Source: Morganella morganii_D
Lineage (GTDB): Bacteria > Pseudomonadota > Gammaproteobacteria > Enterobacterales > Enterobacteriaceae
DNA: 64,000 nucleotides
Assembly (NCBI GenBank): GCA_044772875.1
Contig: CP173058.1
Location: 806,001-870,000 of the forward strand
Direction: 5' to 3'
Within the stretch, counting starts at the first letter, position 1, and every line of letters begins with the position of its first letter. The position numbers were made by a program, and so were the translations under genes. Below the pieces are notes generated by a model that worked only from the letters and a program-made list of their open reading frames with translations, was not told the origin of the DNA and ran no database searches. This document shows positions 52,938 to 61,054 of the stretch, piece after piece.

Positions 52938-53001
52938 AAAAAAGCCTCTGAACAAACGAAGCCGGTTCAGAGGCGTCAGGTGTTACTTTCAGCTTGGTAA
53001 C
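52938..53001 (-). ncRNA. Candidate small RNA of about 64 nt
   Basis: On the minus strand a promoter-like TTGACT (53036-53031), 17-base spacer and TATCTT (53013-53008) predict a start at 53001. The RNA would begin with a small hairpin (GTTAC/GTAAC), then a short single-stranded ACCTGAC, then a strong terminator (GCCTCTGAAC/GTTCAGAGGC plus T6). This is the architecture of an Hfq-type sRNA. No coding frame with a ribosome-binding site is present. I do not recognise a known sRNA family. Confidence 0.55.
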
Positions 53002-53083
53002 ATGCTAAAGATAGTTAAGTTACATGAATTAGTCAAAAAATGATTGGCTAAAAAGTGTGTTTTGACAGACCAGACAGGGGAAT

Positions 53084-53126
53084 AAACAAAAACGCCTTTC
53101 AGCTTTATACCAGACTGAAAGGCGTT
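53084..53126 (-). terminator. Terminator downstream of the 25-residue ORF
   Basis: AACGCCTTTCAG and CTGAAAGGCGTT, perfect 12-base arms with a 12-base loop, followed on the minus strand by TTT-G-TTT. It lies 27 bases after the stop of the small ORF at 53153. Confidence 0.88.
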
Positions 53127-53152
53127 CAGAGAGACAATAAGTCTGTGTTCAT

Positions 53153-53230
53153 TTAATCATCCCATTTCGGGCTCATAACTGTGGCAAACAGACAGGATAA
53201 GATAATAAATCCGAGTGTCAGTAAAAACAT
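53153..53230 (-). CDS. 25-residue single-pass membrane microprotein
   Basis: MFLLTLGFIILSCLFATVMS is followed by PKWDD and a stop. The first 20 residues form one hydrophobic helix and the polar tail is short and acidic. AAGGGG lies five bases before the ATG, and a perfect hairpin terminator follows 27 bases after the stop, giving a complete tiny transcription unit. Function is unknown; small proteins of this kind often regulate membrane complexes. Confidence 0.55.
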   Translation of the reverse strand: MFLLTLGFIILSCLFATVMSPKWDD

Positions 53231-53495
53231 ATATTCCCCTTAATATAACTTTAATCTGATCCGATAAAAATTCTCCGGCAGAAGGTGATAGATCATAATG
53301 TGTTCTCAATAACTGATTCTACCGGACAGAGCCGGTAACTCAATGAAAGAAAACTAATTTATTGTCATTATTTGTCATGTTTGCCCGTGGTGTGCTGACA
53401 AAGAATAAAGTATGTAAATAAAAACAGCAAAAATGAAAACATCCGTCTCGGTAAAAAAAGGTGGCAATAGGATATAAAAGTTGTACATTGTCAGC

Positions 53496-53585
53496 ATGAT
53501 GAATAATAAAATTACAGTCGGTTTTTCACATAATGCTTTCTGGTGGCGCACAACGTGCGGCGCCGGTTTTGTTATTCAGTTTTAA
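53496..53585 (+). CDS. Trp leader peptide of auxiliary trpS
   Basis: A 29-codon frame starting at tandem ATGs (53496 and 53499) and ending TAA. It contains adjacent Trp codons TGG TGG at 53541-53546 (HNAFWWRTT). Two competing hairpins follow, then the Trp-tRNA synthetase gene. The frame thus has the layout of a classical attenuator leader that senses charged tRNA-Trp. A TATAAA at 53473-53478 may be the -10 box. The Shine-Dalgarno region is weak. Confidence 0.75.
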   Translation: MMNNKITVGFSHNAFWWRTTCGAGFVIQF

Positions 53586-53622
53586 TTTCAAAAATCGCCG
53601 CCGGAGTGCGGCGATTTCATTT
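53545..53622 (+). promoter_or_regulatory. Transcription attenuator of auxiliary trpS
   Basis: Segment 1 (CGCAC, 53547-53551) can pair with segment 2 (GTGCG, 53555-53559). Alternatively, segment 2 GCGGCG (53557-53562) can pair with segment 3 CGCCGC (53596-53601). Segment 3 also forms the terminator stem AAATCGCCGC (53592-53601) with GCGGCGATTT (53608-53617), followed by CATTTC. A ribosome stalled at the two Trp codons would cover segment 1 and favour 2:3, giving read-through. Confidence 0.7.
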
Positions 53623-53678
53623 CAGACATATTGTATGCATTCCGGCGGCCTCTGATCATAATATAAAGAGGAATTCGT

Positions 53679-54692
53679 ATGTCTGTTCATCACACTCAAT
53701 CCGTCATTCTGACCGGCGACCGCATTACCGGGCCGTTACATCTCGGGCATTATACCGGCTCGTTGCAGCAGCGGGTTACTCTTCAGCATTCTGCCGTGCA
53801 ATATATTCTGATGGCCGATATGCAGGGACTGACGGATAACGGTGCGCAGCCGGAAAAAGTAAACCGTTATTTTTATGATGTGGCGGCAGATTATCTGGCG
53901 GCAGGGATTGATCCCGCCCGTTCGGTGATTTGTCTGCAATCTGCACTGCCCGCGCTGGCTGAGCTGACATTGCTGTATCTCAATCTGGTGACAGTTTCCC
54001 GGCTGGAGCGAAATCCGACAGTCAAACAGGAAATTATTCAGAAGCAGTTTTCCCGCACACTGCCCGCCGGATTTTTGATTTATCCGGTCAGCCAGGCGGC
54101 GGATATCACCGCGTTTAAAGCTGATCTGGTGCCGGTCGGGGAGGATCAGCTGCCGATGATTGAACAAACCAATGAAATTGTCAGCAAAATCAATAATATT
54201 ACCGGGCAGAAATTACTGGTTCATTGCCGTGCGGAAGTCGGTAAAACCGGACGCCTGCCGGGGATTGACGGTAACGGTAAGATGTCAAAATCACTGGGTA
54301 ATGCCATTAATCTCTCTGTCAGTGCGGATGAACTGACCCGTGCTGTCAATGCCATGTTTACTGACCCGCAGCACCTGCGGGTGTCTGATCCCGGCCGGAT
54401 TGAGGGTAATGTGGTGTTTGCCTATCTTGATGCGTTTCATCCGGATACGGCACGGGTGGCAGAAATGAAAGCCCGCTATCAGGCCGGCGGATTAGGTGAC
54501 AGAGAGTGCAAGACGGTACTGAATGAGTGCCTGCAAACACTGCTGGCGCCGATCCGTGAGGAGCGGGCGCGGCTGATGGCAGATAAACCTTATCTGCTCT
54601 CGGTGATCCGCAGCGGAACAGAAAAAGCGCGGGAAATAACACAGCAGACACTGGATCAGGTAAAGCGGGGGATGGGGTTGCAGCTCTTCTGA
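53679..54692 (+). CDS. Auxiliary tryptophanyl-tRNA synthetase
   Basis: A 337-residue class I synthetase. TGDRITGPLHLGHYTGSL contains the HIGH-type motif (HLGH), VPVGEDQLPMIEQTNEI is the Trp-RS block, and NGKMSKSLGNAI the KMSKS loop. It is clearly different from the E. coli-type TrpS (GELTIGNYMG), so it is probably a second enzyme. Second TrpRS copies in other bacteria can confer resistance to indolmycin-type inhibitors. An AAGAGGAATT site precedes the ATG. The leader carries a Trp-codon attenuator, so expression should rise when Trp-tRNA charging falls. Confidence 0.9.
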   Translation: MSVHHTQSVILTGDRITGPLHLGHYTGSLQQRVTLQHSAVQYILMADMQGLTDNGAQPEKVNRYFYDVAADYLAAGIDPARSVICLQSALPALAELTLLYLNLVTVSRLERNPTVKQEIIQKQFSRTLPAGFLIYPVSQAADITAFKADLVPVGEDQLPMIEQTNEIVSKINNITGQKLLVHCRAEVGKTGRLPGIDGNGKMSKSLGNAINLSVSADELTRAVNAMFTDPQHLRVSDPGRIEGNVVFAYLDAFHPDTARVAEMKARYQAGGLGDRECKTVLNECLQTLLAPIREERARLMADKPYLLSVIRSGTEKAREITQQTLDQVKRGMGLQLF

Positions 54693-54755
54693 TTGACCGA
54701 ATATGCGGAATTAACAGGATGCGATTGATTCCCGTTTGCGTGAGGTCTATTATAC

Positions 54756-54782
54756 AAACCATATCTGTTTTATATATGGTTT
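54756..54782. promoter_or_regulatory. Inverted repeat upstream of ParD-like/map operon
   Basis: AAACCATAT and ATATGGTTT with a nine-base AT-rich loop, ending 18 bases before the ParD-like GTG. Ribbon-helix-helix antitoxin-like proteins commonly bind such repeats in their own promoter. Confidence 0.5.
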
Positions 54783-54800
54783 ATCAGTTAAGGATTTCAC

Positions 54801-55007
54801 GTGGGTATTGTTAAAATCTCCGATGAATTACATGAATATCTGCGCCGGGCGAGCACAGTGATGTCGCGCTCTATCAATGCTCAGGCAGAATTCTGGATCA
54901 AAATCGGAATGCAGGCTGAAATGAATCCTGATAAAACCTTCACAATGCTTGTCAGCGAAATGCTGGAAAAAGAATCTGTCAGCCGGAAAGGAGAACAGCA
55001 TGAGTAG
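54801..55007 (+). CDS. ParD-like (DUF3423) ribbon-helix-helix protein
   Basis: A 68-residue protein, MGIVKISDELHEYLRRASTV and then RSINAQAEFWIKIGM, fitting the ParD-like antitoxin family of short RHH DNA-binding proteins. The start is GTG with TAAGGA upstream. The gene overlaps the map start by eight bases, so the two are co-expressed. No ParE-type toxin is present; the partner in the operon is a methionine aminopeptidase instead. Confidence 0.75.
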   Translation: MGIVKISDELHEYLRRASTVMSRSINAQAEFWIKIGMQAEMNPDKTFTMLVSEMLEKESVSRKGEQHE

Positions 55008-55776
55008 TATCGTTATAAAAACACCCGAAGAAATTGAGCTGATGCGGGAATCAGGCCGTCTGCTGGCAAAGGTCTTTGCCATGCTGGACGATTTCATTAA
55101 ACCGGGTGTTTCCACGCTGGCGATTAATGACAAAGTTGAAGATTATATCGTGAATACCCTTCAGTCACGCCCTGCCAGTAAAGGGCAGTACGGGTTTCAG
55201 TATGTGCTGAATACCTCGCTGAATGAAGTGGTGTGTCACGGTGTTCCGAAAGCGGATGAGCTGTTGAAAGATAAAGATATCATTAATGTGGATATCACTC
55301 TGGAAAAGAACGGCTTTATTGCGGATTCCAGCAAAATGTATGTGATGCCGGAAGCCTCACCACTGGCGCGCAAACTGGTGAAAACCACCTATGATGCCAT
55401 GTGGGAAGGTATTCAGCAGGTGAAACCGGGCGCGACGCTGGGGGATATCGGTTCTGCTATTCAGCATTATGCGGAGTCACGCGGATACAGTGTGGTGCGC
55501 GAGTATTGCGGTCACGGTATCGGCCGTGAGATGCATGAATCCCCGCAGGTGCTGCATTATGGTGTGCGCGGTAAAGGAACGGAACTGAAAGAGGGGATGA
55601 CCTTTACCATTGAGCCGATGATTAACCAGGGCGGTGCCAAAATCAAAACCAAAAAAGATGGCTGGACTGTGGTAACGCGGGATAAAAAATTATCCGCGCA
55701 GTCTGAGCACACCATTCTGGTGACCGCGACCGGCTATGAAGTGTTAACTCTGCGTGCGGATGAAACATTACGATGA
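55000..55776 (+). CDS. map: Type I methionine aminopeptidase
   Basis: A 258-residue metallo-aminopeptidase with all five metal ligands: VDITLEKNGFIADSSKMYV (two Asp), EYCGHGIGREMHESP (His), FTIEPMINQG (Glu) and LSAQSEHTILVT (Glu). It removes N-terminal Met. Since E. coli map lies next to rpsB, this copy beside a ParD-like gene is probably a second enzyme, which is inference. GGAGAAC precedes ATG 55000. A strong terminator follows. Confidence 0.92.
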   Translation: MSSIVIKTPEEIELMRESGRLLAKVFAMLDDFIKPGVSTLAINDKVEDYIVNTLQSRPASKGQYGFQYVLNTSLNEVVCHGVPKADELLKDKDIINVDITLEKNGFIADSSKMYVMPEASPLARKLVKTTYDAMWEGIQQVKPGATLGDIGSAIQHYAESRGYSVVREYCGHGIGREMHESPQVLHYGVRGKGTELKEGMTFTIEPMINQGGAKIKTKKDGWTVVTRDKKLSAQSEHTILVTATGYEVLTLRADETLR

Positions 55777-55803
55777 TTTTATCTGTATAAACAACAGAGT
55801 GTG

Positions 55804-55832
55804 AAAAGCCCGGCTGCGACCGGGCTTTTTTT
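55804..55832 (+). terminator. map terminator
   Basis: AAAAGCCCGG and CCGGGCTTTT arms with a six-base loop and T-run. Confidence 0.92.
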
Positions 55833-55833
55833 A

Positions 55834-56427
55834 TCAGGCTTTCAGAAAGCGCAGAAATTGTTCATACAGCACGCCGCCCAGCGTCTGCGCCGTGTAGTGT
55901 CCGGATTGCGGCAGGGTATCCACGGCGGCATGCATGCCGTGATAAATAATCATCGCCGTAATATCCGGATGTACCGTGCGCCAGTTACTGTGTTGTTCAC
56001 CTTCTGCGATCAGGGCAAGCAACTGATTCAGCACGGCATTCTCATGGTCATTACCCTGCTGGTGAAACCCCTGATGAAACAGGACATCATGCAGCTCCTG
56101 CTTTTCAGTATAAGCCGTGACAGAGCGATCACACCAGGCCGCGAGTCTGGCATCCGCATCGCCCGCCGCACAGGCATCCATCGCTTGCTGAGTCTGCGAC
56201 AGAAACCAGTCCATATAACGGTGGCGCAATGCCTCGTAAATGTCCGGTTTGGCGGCGAAATAGTGGTAATAGGTTCCCTTCGCGACACCGGCCCGCGCCA
56301 CAATATCACTGACGGTCGTGGCATCAAATCCCTTGTCGAGAAACAGTGATTCGGCGGCATCCATCAGTTCATTGATCCGGACATCGGCAGGTTTAAAACG
56401 GGGTTTGTGTTCTGCTGACTGAGTCAT
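55834..56427 (-). CDS. TetR/AcrR-family repressor
   Basis: A 197-residue regulator. The N-terminal HTH is typical: ELMDAAESLFLDKGFDATTV then SDIVARAGVAKGTYYHYFAA. The ligand-binding half is not assignable. It is divergent from an EmrB/QacA-type exporter gene, whose promoter holds a GACCG/CGGTC inverted repeat, so it most likely represses that gene and is released by the exported compound. Confidence 0.88.
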   Translation of the reverse strand: MTQSAEHKPRFKPADVRINELMDAAESLFLDKGFDATTVSDIVARAGVAKGTYYHYFAAKPDIYEALRHRYMDWFLSQTQQAMDACAAGDADARLAAWCDRSVTAYTEKQELHDVLFHQGFHQQGNDHENAVLNQLLALIAEGEQHSNWRTVHPDITAMIIYHGMHAAVDTLPQSGHYTAQTLGGVLYEQFLRFLKA

Positions 56428-56520
56428 AAACGCGCCTTTTATAACAGAAAACCCCGATTATGCCATTTCCGGGGTATGAAGGCGAAAGAAACACGCAAAT
56501 GAAATCTATTCTCATTTTAA

Positions 56521-56549
56521 TTGACCGCCGGTCGGTCGATGTGTATTCT
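56521..56549 (+). promoter_or_regulatory. Exporter promoter with probable TetR operator
   Basis: TTGACC (56521-56526), 17 bases, TATTCT (56544-56549). The -35 box and spacer contain GACCGCCGGTCGGTC, an inverted repeat of the GACCG type bound by many TetR proteins. A repressor here would block RNA polymerase. Confidence 0.75.
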
Positions 56550-56571
56550 GCCTCTGAGAAAGGAGAACACC

Positions 56572-58050
56572 ATGAACCGACTTCGTTATTTTGCCGTTAC
56601 CACCGCGATTTGCCTGGGTACCTTTATGGCAACGCTGGATATCAGTATTGTGAATGTGGCACTGCCGGCCATTCAGCATGACTTACATGCGCCGATGGTG
56701 TCATTGCAATGGCTGATTGATGCTTATGCATTGTGTTTATCTGCGCTTATTCTGTCCGCCGGTCCGTTGAGTGACCGTTACGGGCGCAAAAAAATGTGGC
56801 TGGCCGGGGTGCTGATTTTTACTCTCGGCTCACTGCTCTGCGCACTGGCCGGTACATTGCCGCTGCTGCTGGCAGGAAGGGTTGTGCAGGGGATTGCGGC
56901 GGCGTTGCTTATTCCCGGGGCTCTGTCACTGATCACGCATACTTTTGCGGACAACCAGCAGCGTATCCGGGTGATTGGTATCTGGTCATCTGTCAGTGCG
57001 TTGTCACTGATTGTCGGGCCGATCCTCGGGGGTGTGCTGGTGCATACCACCGGCTGGGAAGGTATTTTTCTTATCAATATTCCGGTCGGTATTATCACAT
57101 TTCTGCTCGGGCAGTACGGTATCCGCGAAAGCGCGGATCCGGAGAAAGCGGCGTTTGACCCGGCAGGACAATTGTTGAGTATCGCAGCGCTGGGCTGTGT
57201 GACGTACGGACTGACCGAGGCGGGTATCCATGGCTGGTTGCATCCGGTAATTCTGTTTACTGTCACAGGCGGGATTATTTTCCTTTTATTGTTTCTGTAC
57301 ACCGAAAACCGGGTGGCAAAACCGCTTCTGCCGCTGACGGATTTCAGACGCCGGGATTACCGGCACTACAATCTGGCTTCGTTTGTGATTGGTTTTGCGG
57401 CATATACCAATGTGTTTTTTATCGCACTGTTTTTACAGAAAGCGCAGGGCTGGGATGCTCTGGAAGCGGGCTGGCGGATGTCGCCGGAATTTATCGCAAT
57501 GGCGCTGTTTGCGTTCTCATTCGGGCGGATCGCCCGTAAACTGAGTATCCGCCTGATCCTCGGCACCGGCCTGCTGCTGACAGCGGCGGCCTGCGGACTG
57601 ATGACACTGCTGACGCCGTATACACCGTATCCGCTGACGGGGCTGATACTGTTTATGCTCGGCACCGGCATGGGGCTATCCATTCCCGCCACCGGCGCAC
57701 TGATTATGCACGCCGCTGATCCGGCGCGCTCCGGTGTGGCATCGGCGACACTGAATATGATGCGCCAGACCGGCATGACGCTGGGGGTGGCACTGCTCGG
57801 CACACTGATGATACAGCGTGCGGTCAGTATTGCGCAGCACCGCCGTTTGCCGGAGGCAGAGCAGCTTATTACCGGCGCACAGACCGGGGAACTGACAGCC
57901 GCAGTGCAGAACACCATTTATGAAGCCTTTGCGGGCGGGTTTAATCTGGCGATGGCCGGCGCAGCATTATCGGCAGTATGGGTGTTTGTCCTGATATTTT
58001 ACCCCCGCCGCCGCAAAATTCCGCAGGAAAACGGGAAAATAACCTTATAA
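56572..58050 (+). CDS. DHA2-family MFS drug exporter (EmrB/QacA-like)
   Basis: A 492-residue protein with fourteen hydrophobic segments. FMATLDISIVNVALPAIQHD (motif D1 of DHA2), LIDAYALCLSALILSAGPLS, DRYGRKKM (motif A) and GPILGGVLV (motif C) are present. It would export drugs or metabolites by proton antiport. ATG 56572 follows AGAAAGGAGAAC. The divergent TetR gene and the operator-containing promoter make it a regulated efflux unit. Confidence 0.9.
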   Translation: MNRLRYFAVTTAICLGTFMATLDISIVNVALPAIQHDLHAPMVSLQWLIDAYALCLSALILSAGPLSDRYGRKKMWLAGVLIFTLGSLLCALAGTLPLLLAGRVVQGIAAALLIPGALSLITHTFADNQQRIRVIGIWSSVSALSLIVGPILGGVLVHTTGWEGIFLINIPVGIITFLLGQYGIRESADPEKAAFDPAGQLLSIAALGCVTYGLTEAGIHGWLHPVILFTVTGGIIFLLLFLYTENRVAKPLLPLTDFRRRDYRHYNLASFVIGFAAYTNVFFIALFLQKAQGWDALEAGWRMSPEFIAMALFAFSFGRIARKLSIRLILGTGLLLTAAACGLMTLLTPYTPYPLTGLILFMLGTGMGLSIPATGALIMHAADPARSGVASATLNMMRQTGMTLGVALLGTLMIQRAVSIAQHRRLPEAEQLITGAQTGELTAAVQNTIYEAFAGGFNLAMAGAALSAVWVFVLIFYPRRRKIPQENGKITL

Positions 58051-58121
58051 CAGAGAAGGTATATCCGTGGCATGTATTTTATGATTAATTAATCTGAACC
58101 TGCACACACCACGGAGGCGTT

Positions 58122-58760
58122 ATGTTTGAAAATCTGGGCATACTGAATATCGGTACTTATATCATCGGTGTTATTTTTATTATCCTTGTGCCGGGGCCGA
58201 ACTCGCTGTATGTCCTGAAATCCAGTGCGGCATTCGGGTATAAAAAAGGTTACCGGGCCGCACTGGGGGTATTTACCGGCGATGCAGTGCTGATCATTCT
58301 GTCATTCCTGGGGGTTGCCTCAGTCATTAAAGCTTCTCCGGCATTATTTACTGCTGTGCGTTACCTCGGTGCGGCGTATTTATTGTATCTTGGACTGAAA
58401 ATTCTCTATGCCACTTTTATGCAGAAACAGAGGAACCATGAGGATAAACCGCTGAAAGCGGAAAATGCCTTTAATAAAGCACTGATTCTGAGCCTGACAA
58501 ACCCGAAAGCGATTCTGTTTTATGTCTCTTTCTTTATCCAGTTTATTGATTTTAATTATGCCCATCCGGTGGTGAGTTATGGTGTGCTGGCACTGATTCT
58601 GGAAACGGTCAGCTTTTTGTATCTCTCTTTTTTAATCTACAGCGGCACCAAATTATCGCAGTTCTTCCGCCACAAAAAACAGGCTGCGAAAGTGGGTAAC
58701 AGCACCATCGGCCTGTTTTTTATGGGCTTTGCCGCCAAACTGGCGCTGTTTACAGCGTAA
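58122..58760 (+). CDS. leuE: Leucine exporter LeuE
   Basis: A 212-residue LysE/RhtB-family protein, the same length as E. coli LeuE (YeaS). FIILVPGPNSLYVLKSSAAF, GVFTGDAVLII and LSLTNPKAILFYVSFFIQFI are near-identical to it. Six membrane segments. It exports leucine and some other hydrophobic amino acids. It stands alone with GGAGGCG before the ATG. In E. coli leuE lies elsewhere in the genome. Confidence 0.9.
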   Translation: MFENLGILNIGTYIIGVIFIILVPGPNSLYVLKSSAAFGYKKGYRAALGVFTGDAVLIILSFLGVASVIKASPALFTAVRYLGAAYLLYLGLKILYATFMQKQRNHEDKPLKAENAFNKALILSLTNPKAILFYVSFFIQFIDFNYAHPVVSYGVLALILETVSFLYLSFLIYSGTKLSQFFRHKKQAAKVGNSTIGLFFMGFAAKLALFTA

Positions 58761-58825
58761 AGAAACTGCCTGTCTGACGACAGTGACGCTATACTGTGCA
58801 TGATTTTAAATAAGCAGGTATTCAC

Positions 58826-59353
58826 GTGACTGACCGTACAACACCTTATAATAATGATGAATTCTGGATGAGACAGGCGCTGGCACTGGCAGAAGAGGCC
58901 GCGCTGGCCGGGGAGATCCCTGTCGGAGCCGTGCTGGTGAAAGATAATCAGTGCATTGCCGGTGGCTTTAATCAGCCTATCCTCAGCCATGACCCGACAG
59001 CTCATGCCGAAATTATCACACTGCGCGGAGCCGGGGAAGCGCTGGAAAATTACCGTCTGACAGATACCACACTGTATGTCACCCTCGAACCCTGCATGAT
59101 GTGTGCGGGGGCACTGATCCACAGCCGGATCAGACGTCTGGTTTACGGTGCGGCAGAGCCCAAAACCGGAGCCGCAGGGTCATTTATTGATTTACTGACC
59201 TTACCGCGTCTCAATCACTATATGGAAGTGACGGGGGGCGTGCTGGCGGAGGAGTGTTCGGCGATGATCAGTGAATTTTTCCGCCGCCGCCGGGCAGAGA
59301 AAAAAGCCCTGAAAAAACAGAATGCGGAAAATCGGCCGGCAGAGGATGAATGA
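58826..59353 (+). CDS. tadA: tRNA-specific adenosine deaminase TadA
   Basis: A 175-residue deaminase. DPTAHAEIITLRGAG contains the HAE zinc/catalytic motif and TLEPCMMCAGALIHSRIRRL the PCxxC motif. It converts A34 to inosine in tRNA-Arg(ACG), an essential step. A charged C-terminal tail follows. Its stop abuts that of the convergent mltF. The order tadA-mltF-purL is that of E. coli. Confidence 0.96.
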   Translation: MTDRTTPYNNDEFWMRQALALAEEAALAGEIPVGAVLVKDNQCIAGGFNQPILSHDPTAHAEIITLRGAGEALENYRLTDTTLYVTLEPCMMCAGALIHSRIRRLVYGAAEPKTGAAGSFIDLLTLPRLNHYMEVTGGVLAEECSAMISEFFRRRRAEKKALKKQNAENRPAEDE

Positions 59354-60793
59354 TCACTCCGGTGCGGCAGAGGTTAGTATCTCTGCCGTTTCTTCTTCCG
59401 GCTGCTGTAGCCGCAGCTCTTCCTGATGTAAATCGAGATAACCCTGTAAACTGAGCTGGTAACGGCGTACCCCTTCCACATAGCGGTAAGCTTCATAGCC
59501 GCGCGCATAGCCGTACGGCAGGGACTGGTAATAGGCTTTTTTACTCAGCAGCGGCAGGCGGGATTTCACATCCAGCCAGCTGTCAGGATCCGCCCCCTGC
59601 ATCTCGGTCAGCTTACGCACATCCAGCATATGGCCGTAGCCCATATTATAAGCCGCCAGTGCAAACCAGATTTTTTCATCCTCCGGGATAGAATCCGGCA
59701 GTTTATCCATCAGATAATTAATATAAGTCCCGCCCCCCTTGATGCTCTGCTCGGGGTCAAGGCGATCCTCAATACCAAAGAAATCCGCCGTCGGCCGGGT
59801 CAGCATCATAATGCCGCGCACGCCGGTCGGTGAGGTGGCGGTCGGGTTCCAGTGTGATTCCTGCCAGGCAATCGCCGCCAGTACCCGCCAGTCCATTTTT
59901 CCCGCATACTTTTCAAACAACGGACGGTAAGTGGTCAGCTGAGTATTGATGGCATTAATAAACGTTTTGGTATCCACATAATTAAATTGGTTCATGTGGC
60001 TGAAATACTTCTCTTCCAGACGTGCCAGGGTGTCGGTTTCCCGCGTCTGATTGAAAAAATCGAGCAGGGCGGCGTTCAGGCTGCTGTCTTCGCTGCGTTT
60101 CAGATACCAGGTCAGCGGCTGGTTTTCCGTTATCTCAAAGGCCACCGTGACATTCGGGTGAATATGCTGCTCCTGCGCCACACTGACAGAATCGCTGACG
60201 ACATAATCAATTCCGCCTTTTGCCAGCCGCTGAAGCAGATGATTGCTGTTTTTGTCCGCGACTTCGCGGATTTCCAGATCCGGATATTTTTCCGTTTTGA
60301 GCTGACGGAGCAGGCGGGCATGCGCACTGCCGGCAGTGACCCAGACCGGTGAGCCGAGATCGCCCAAATCGCGCGGACGTTTGTTACCCATGCGGTAGAG
60401 AAGCTGCTGCGCGACGGTGTAGTAAGTCGGACCGCTCAGAGCGGTTTCCAGGCGGTCTTCATTATAGATAAGCCCGGCGGCGAGCAGATCGGCGTCGTTA
60501 TTGGCAAGATCGCTGAACAGGTCGTTGACGCCGTCGCGCTCCTGTACCACCAGTTTCACACCGAGGTAGTCAGCGAAACGCTGCGCCAGTTCGTAATCAA
60601 AACCGCTGGCCTGTCCCTGCTTATTAAAGCTGATAAGCGGTGATGTCACTGCACTGACACGCAGTTCCCCCCGCGCAAGAATACGGTTGAGCTGCGGCTG
60701 CTGCGACGGCCAGCTGATATTGATGGCGATCAGCGCCGCAGCGAACAGCGCGACGACGACGATGACGACATAATTTAGCTTTTTATGTACCAA
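59354..60793 (-). CDS. mltF: Membrane-bound lytic murein transglycosylase F
   Basis: A 479-residue protein. An N-terminal hydrophobic segment (VVIVVVALFAAALIAI) serves for export or anchoring, followed by a periplasmic solute-binding-like domain (LRVSAVTSPLISFNKQGQAS) and a C-terminal SLT domain with LAAIAWQESHWNPTATSPTG (catalytic Glu) and ALAAYNMGYGHMLDVRKL. It cleaves peptidoglycan glycan strands. It is divergent from purL. Confidence 0.95.
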   Translation of the reverse strand: MVHKKLNYVVIVVVALFAAALIAINISWPSQQPQLNRILARGELRVSAVTSPLISFNKQGQASGFDYELAQRFADYLGVKLVVQERDGVNDLFSDLANNDADLLAAGLIYNEDRLETALSGPTYYTVAQQLLYRMGNKRPRDLGDLGSPVWVTAGSAHARLLRQLKTEKYPDLEIREVADKNSNHLLQRLAKGGIDYVVSDSVSVAQEQHIHPNVTVAFEITENQPLTWYLKRSEDSSLNAALLDFFNQTRETDTLARLEEKYFSHMNQFNYVDTKTFINAINTQLTTYRPLFEKYAGKMDWRVLAAIAWQESHWNPTATSPTGVRGIMMLTRPTADFFGIEDRLDPEQSIKGGGTYINYLMDKLPDSIPEDEKIWFALAAYNMGYGHMLDVRKLTEMQGADPDSWLDVKSRLPLLSKKAYYQSLPYGYARGYEAYRYVEGVRRYQLSLQGYLDLHQEELRLQQPEEETAEILTSAAPE

Positions 60794-60956
60794 AGGCGTG
60801 TCTCACCGGTTACACAAAAGGGTTCATTCAGGAGCATAAATTACCATGGTTATATTTCCAGTAATCGGACATTTTGCTCAACATTTTGTCACGGTGCAAC
60901 TTTATTCCGCTTTCCGGGGCTGCAATCCGGGAAAAATCCCTATGGGAAAAAACGTC

Positions 60957-60995
60957 AAGCAAACGGTTTCGTCGGCGTCAGTATTGCTCTATAAT
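60957..60995 (+). promoter_or_regulatory. purL promoter with PurR box
   Basis: AAGCAAACGGTTTCGT (60957-60972) closely follows the PurR operator consensus ACGCAAACGTTTTCGT, and TATAAT lies at 60990-60995. The operator overlaps the -35 region, as in E. coli purL, so repression by PurR-hypoxanthine is expected. Confidence 0.85.
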
Positions 60996-61054
60996 GTGCC
61001 CGTTTCCCCTCCGGGCCGATGGCTCTGCGTGTTAAAAAGAGAGAACTGACAACT

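Noticed and set aside
52792..53043. An 83-codon plus-strand frame
   Set aside because: It crosses the sRNA candidate's terminator hairpin and promoter and has no ribosome-binding site or recognisable protein features.
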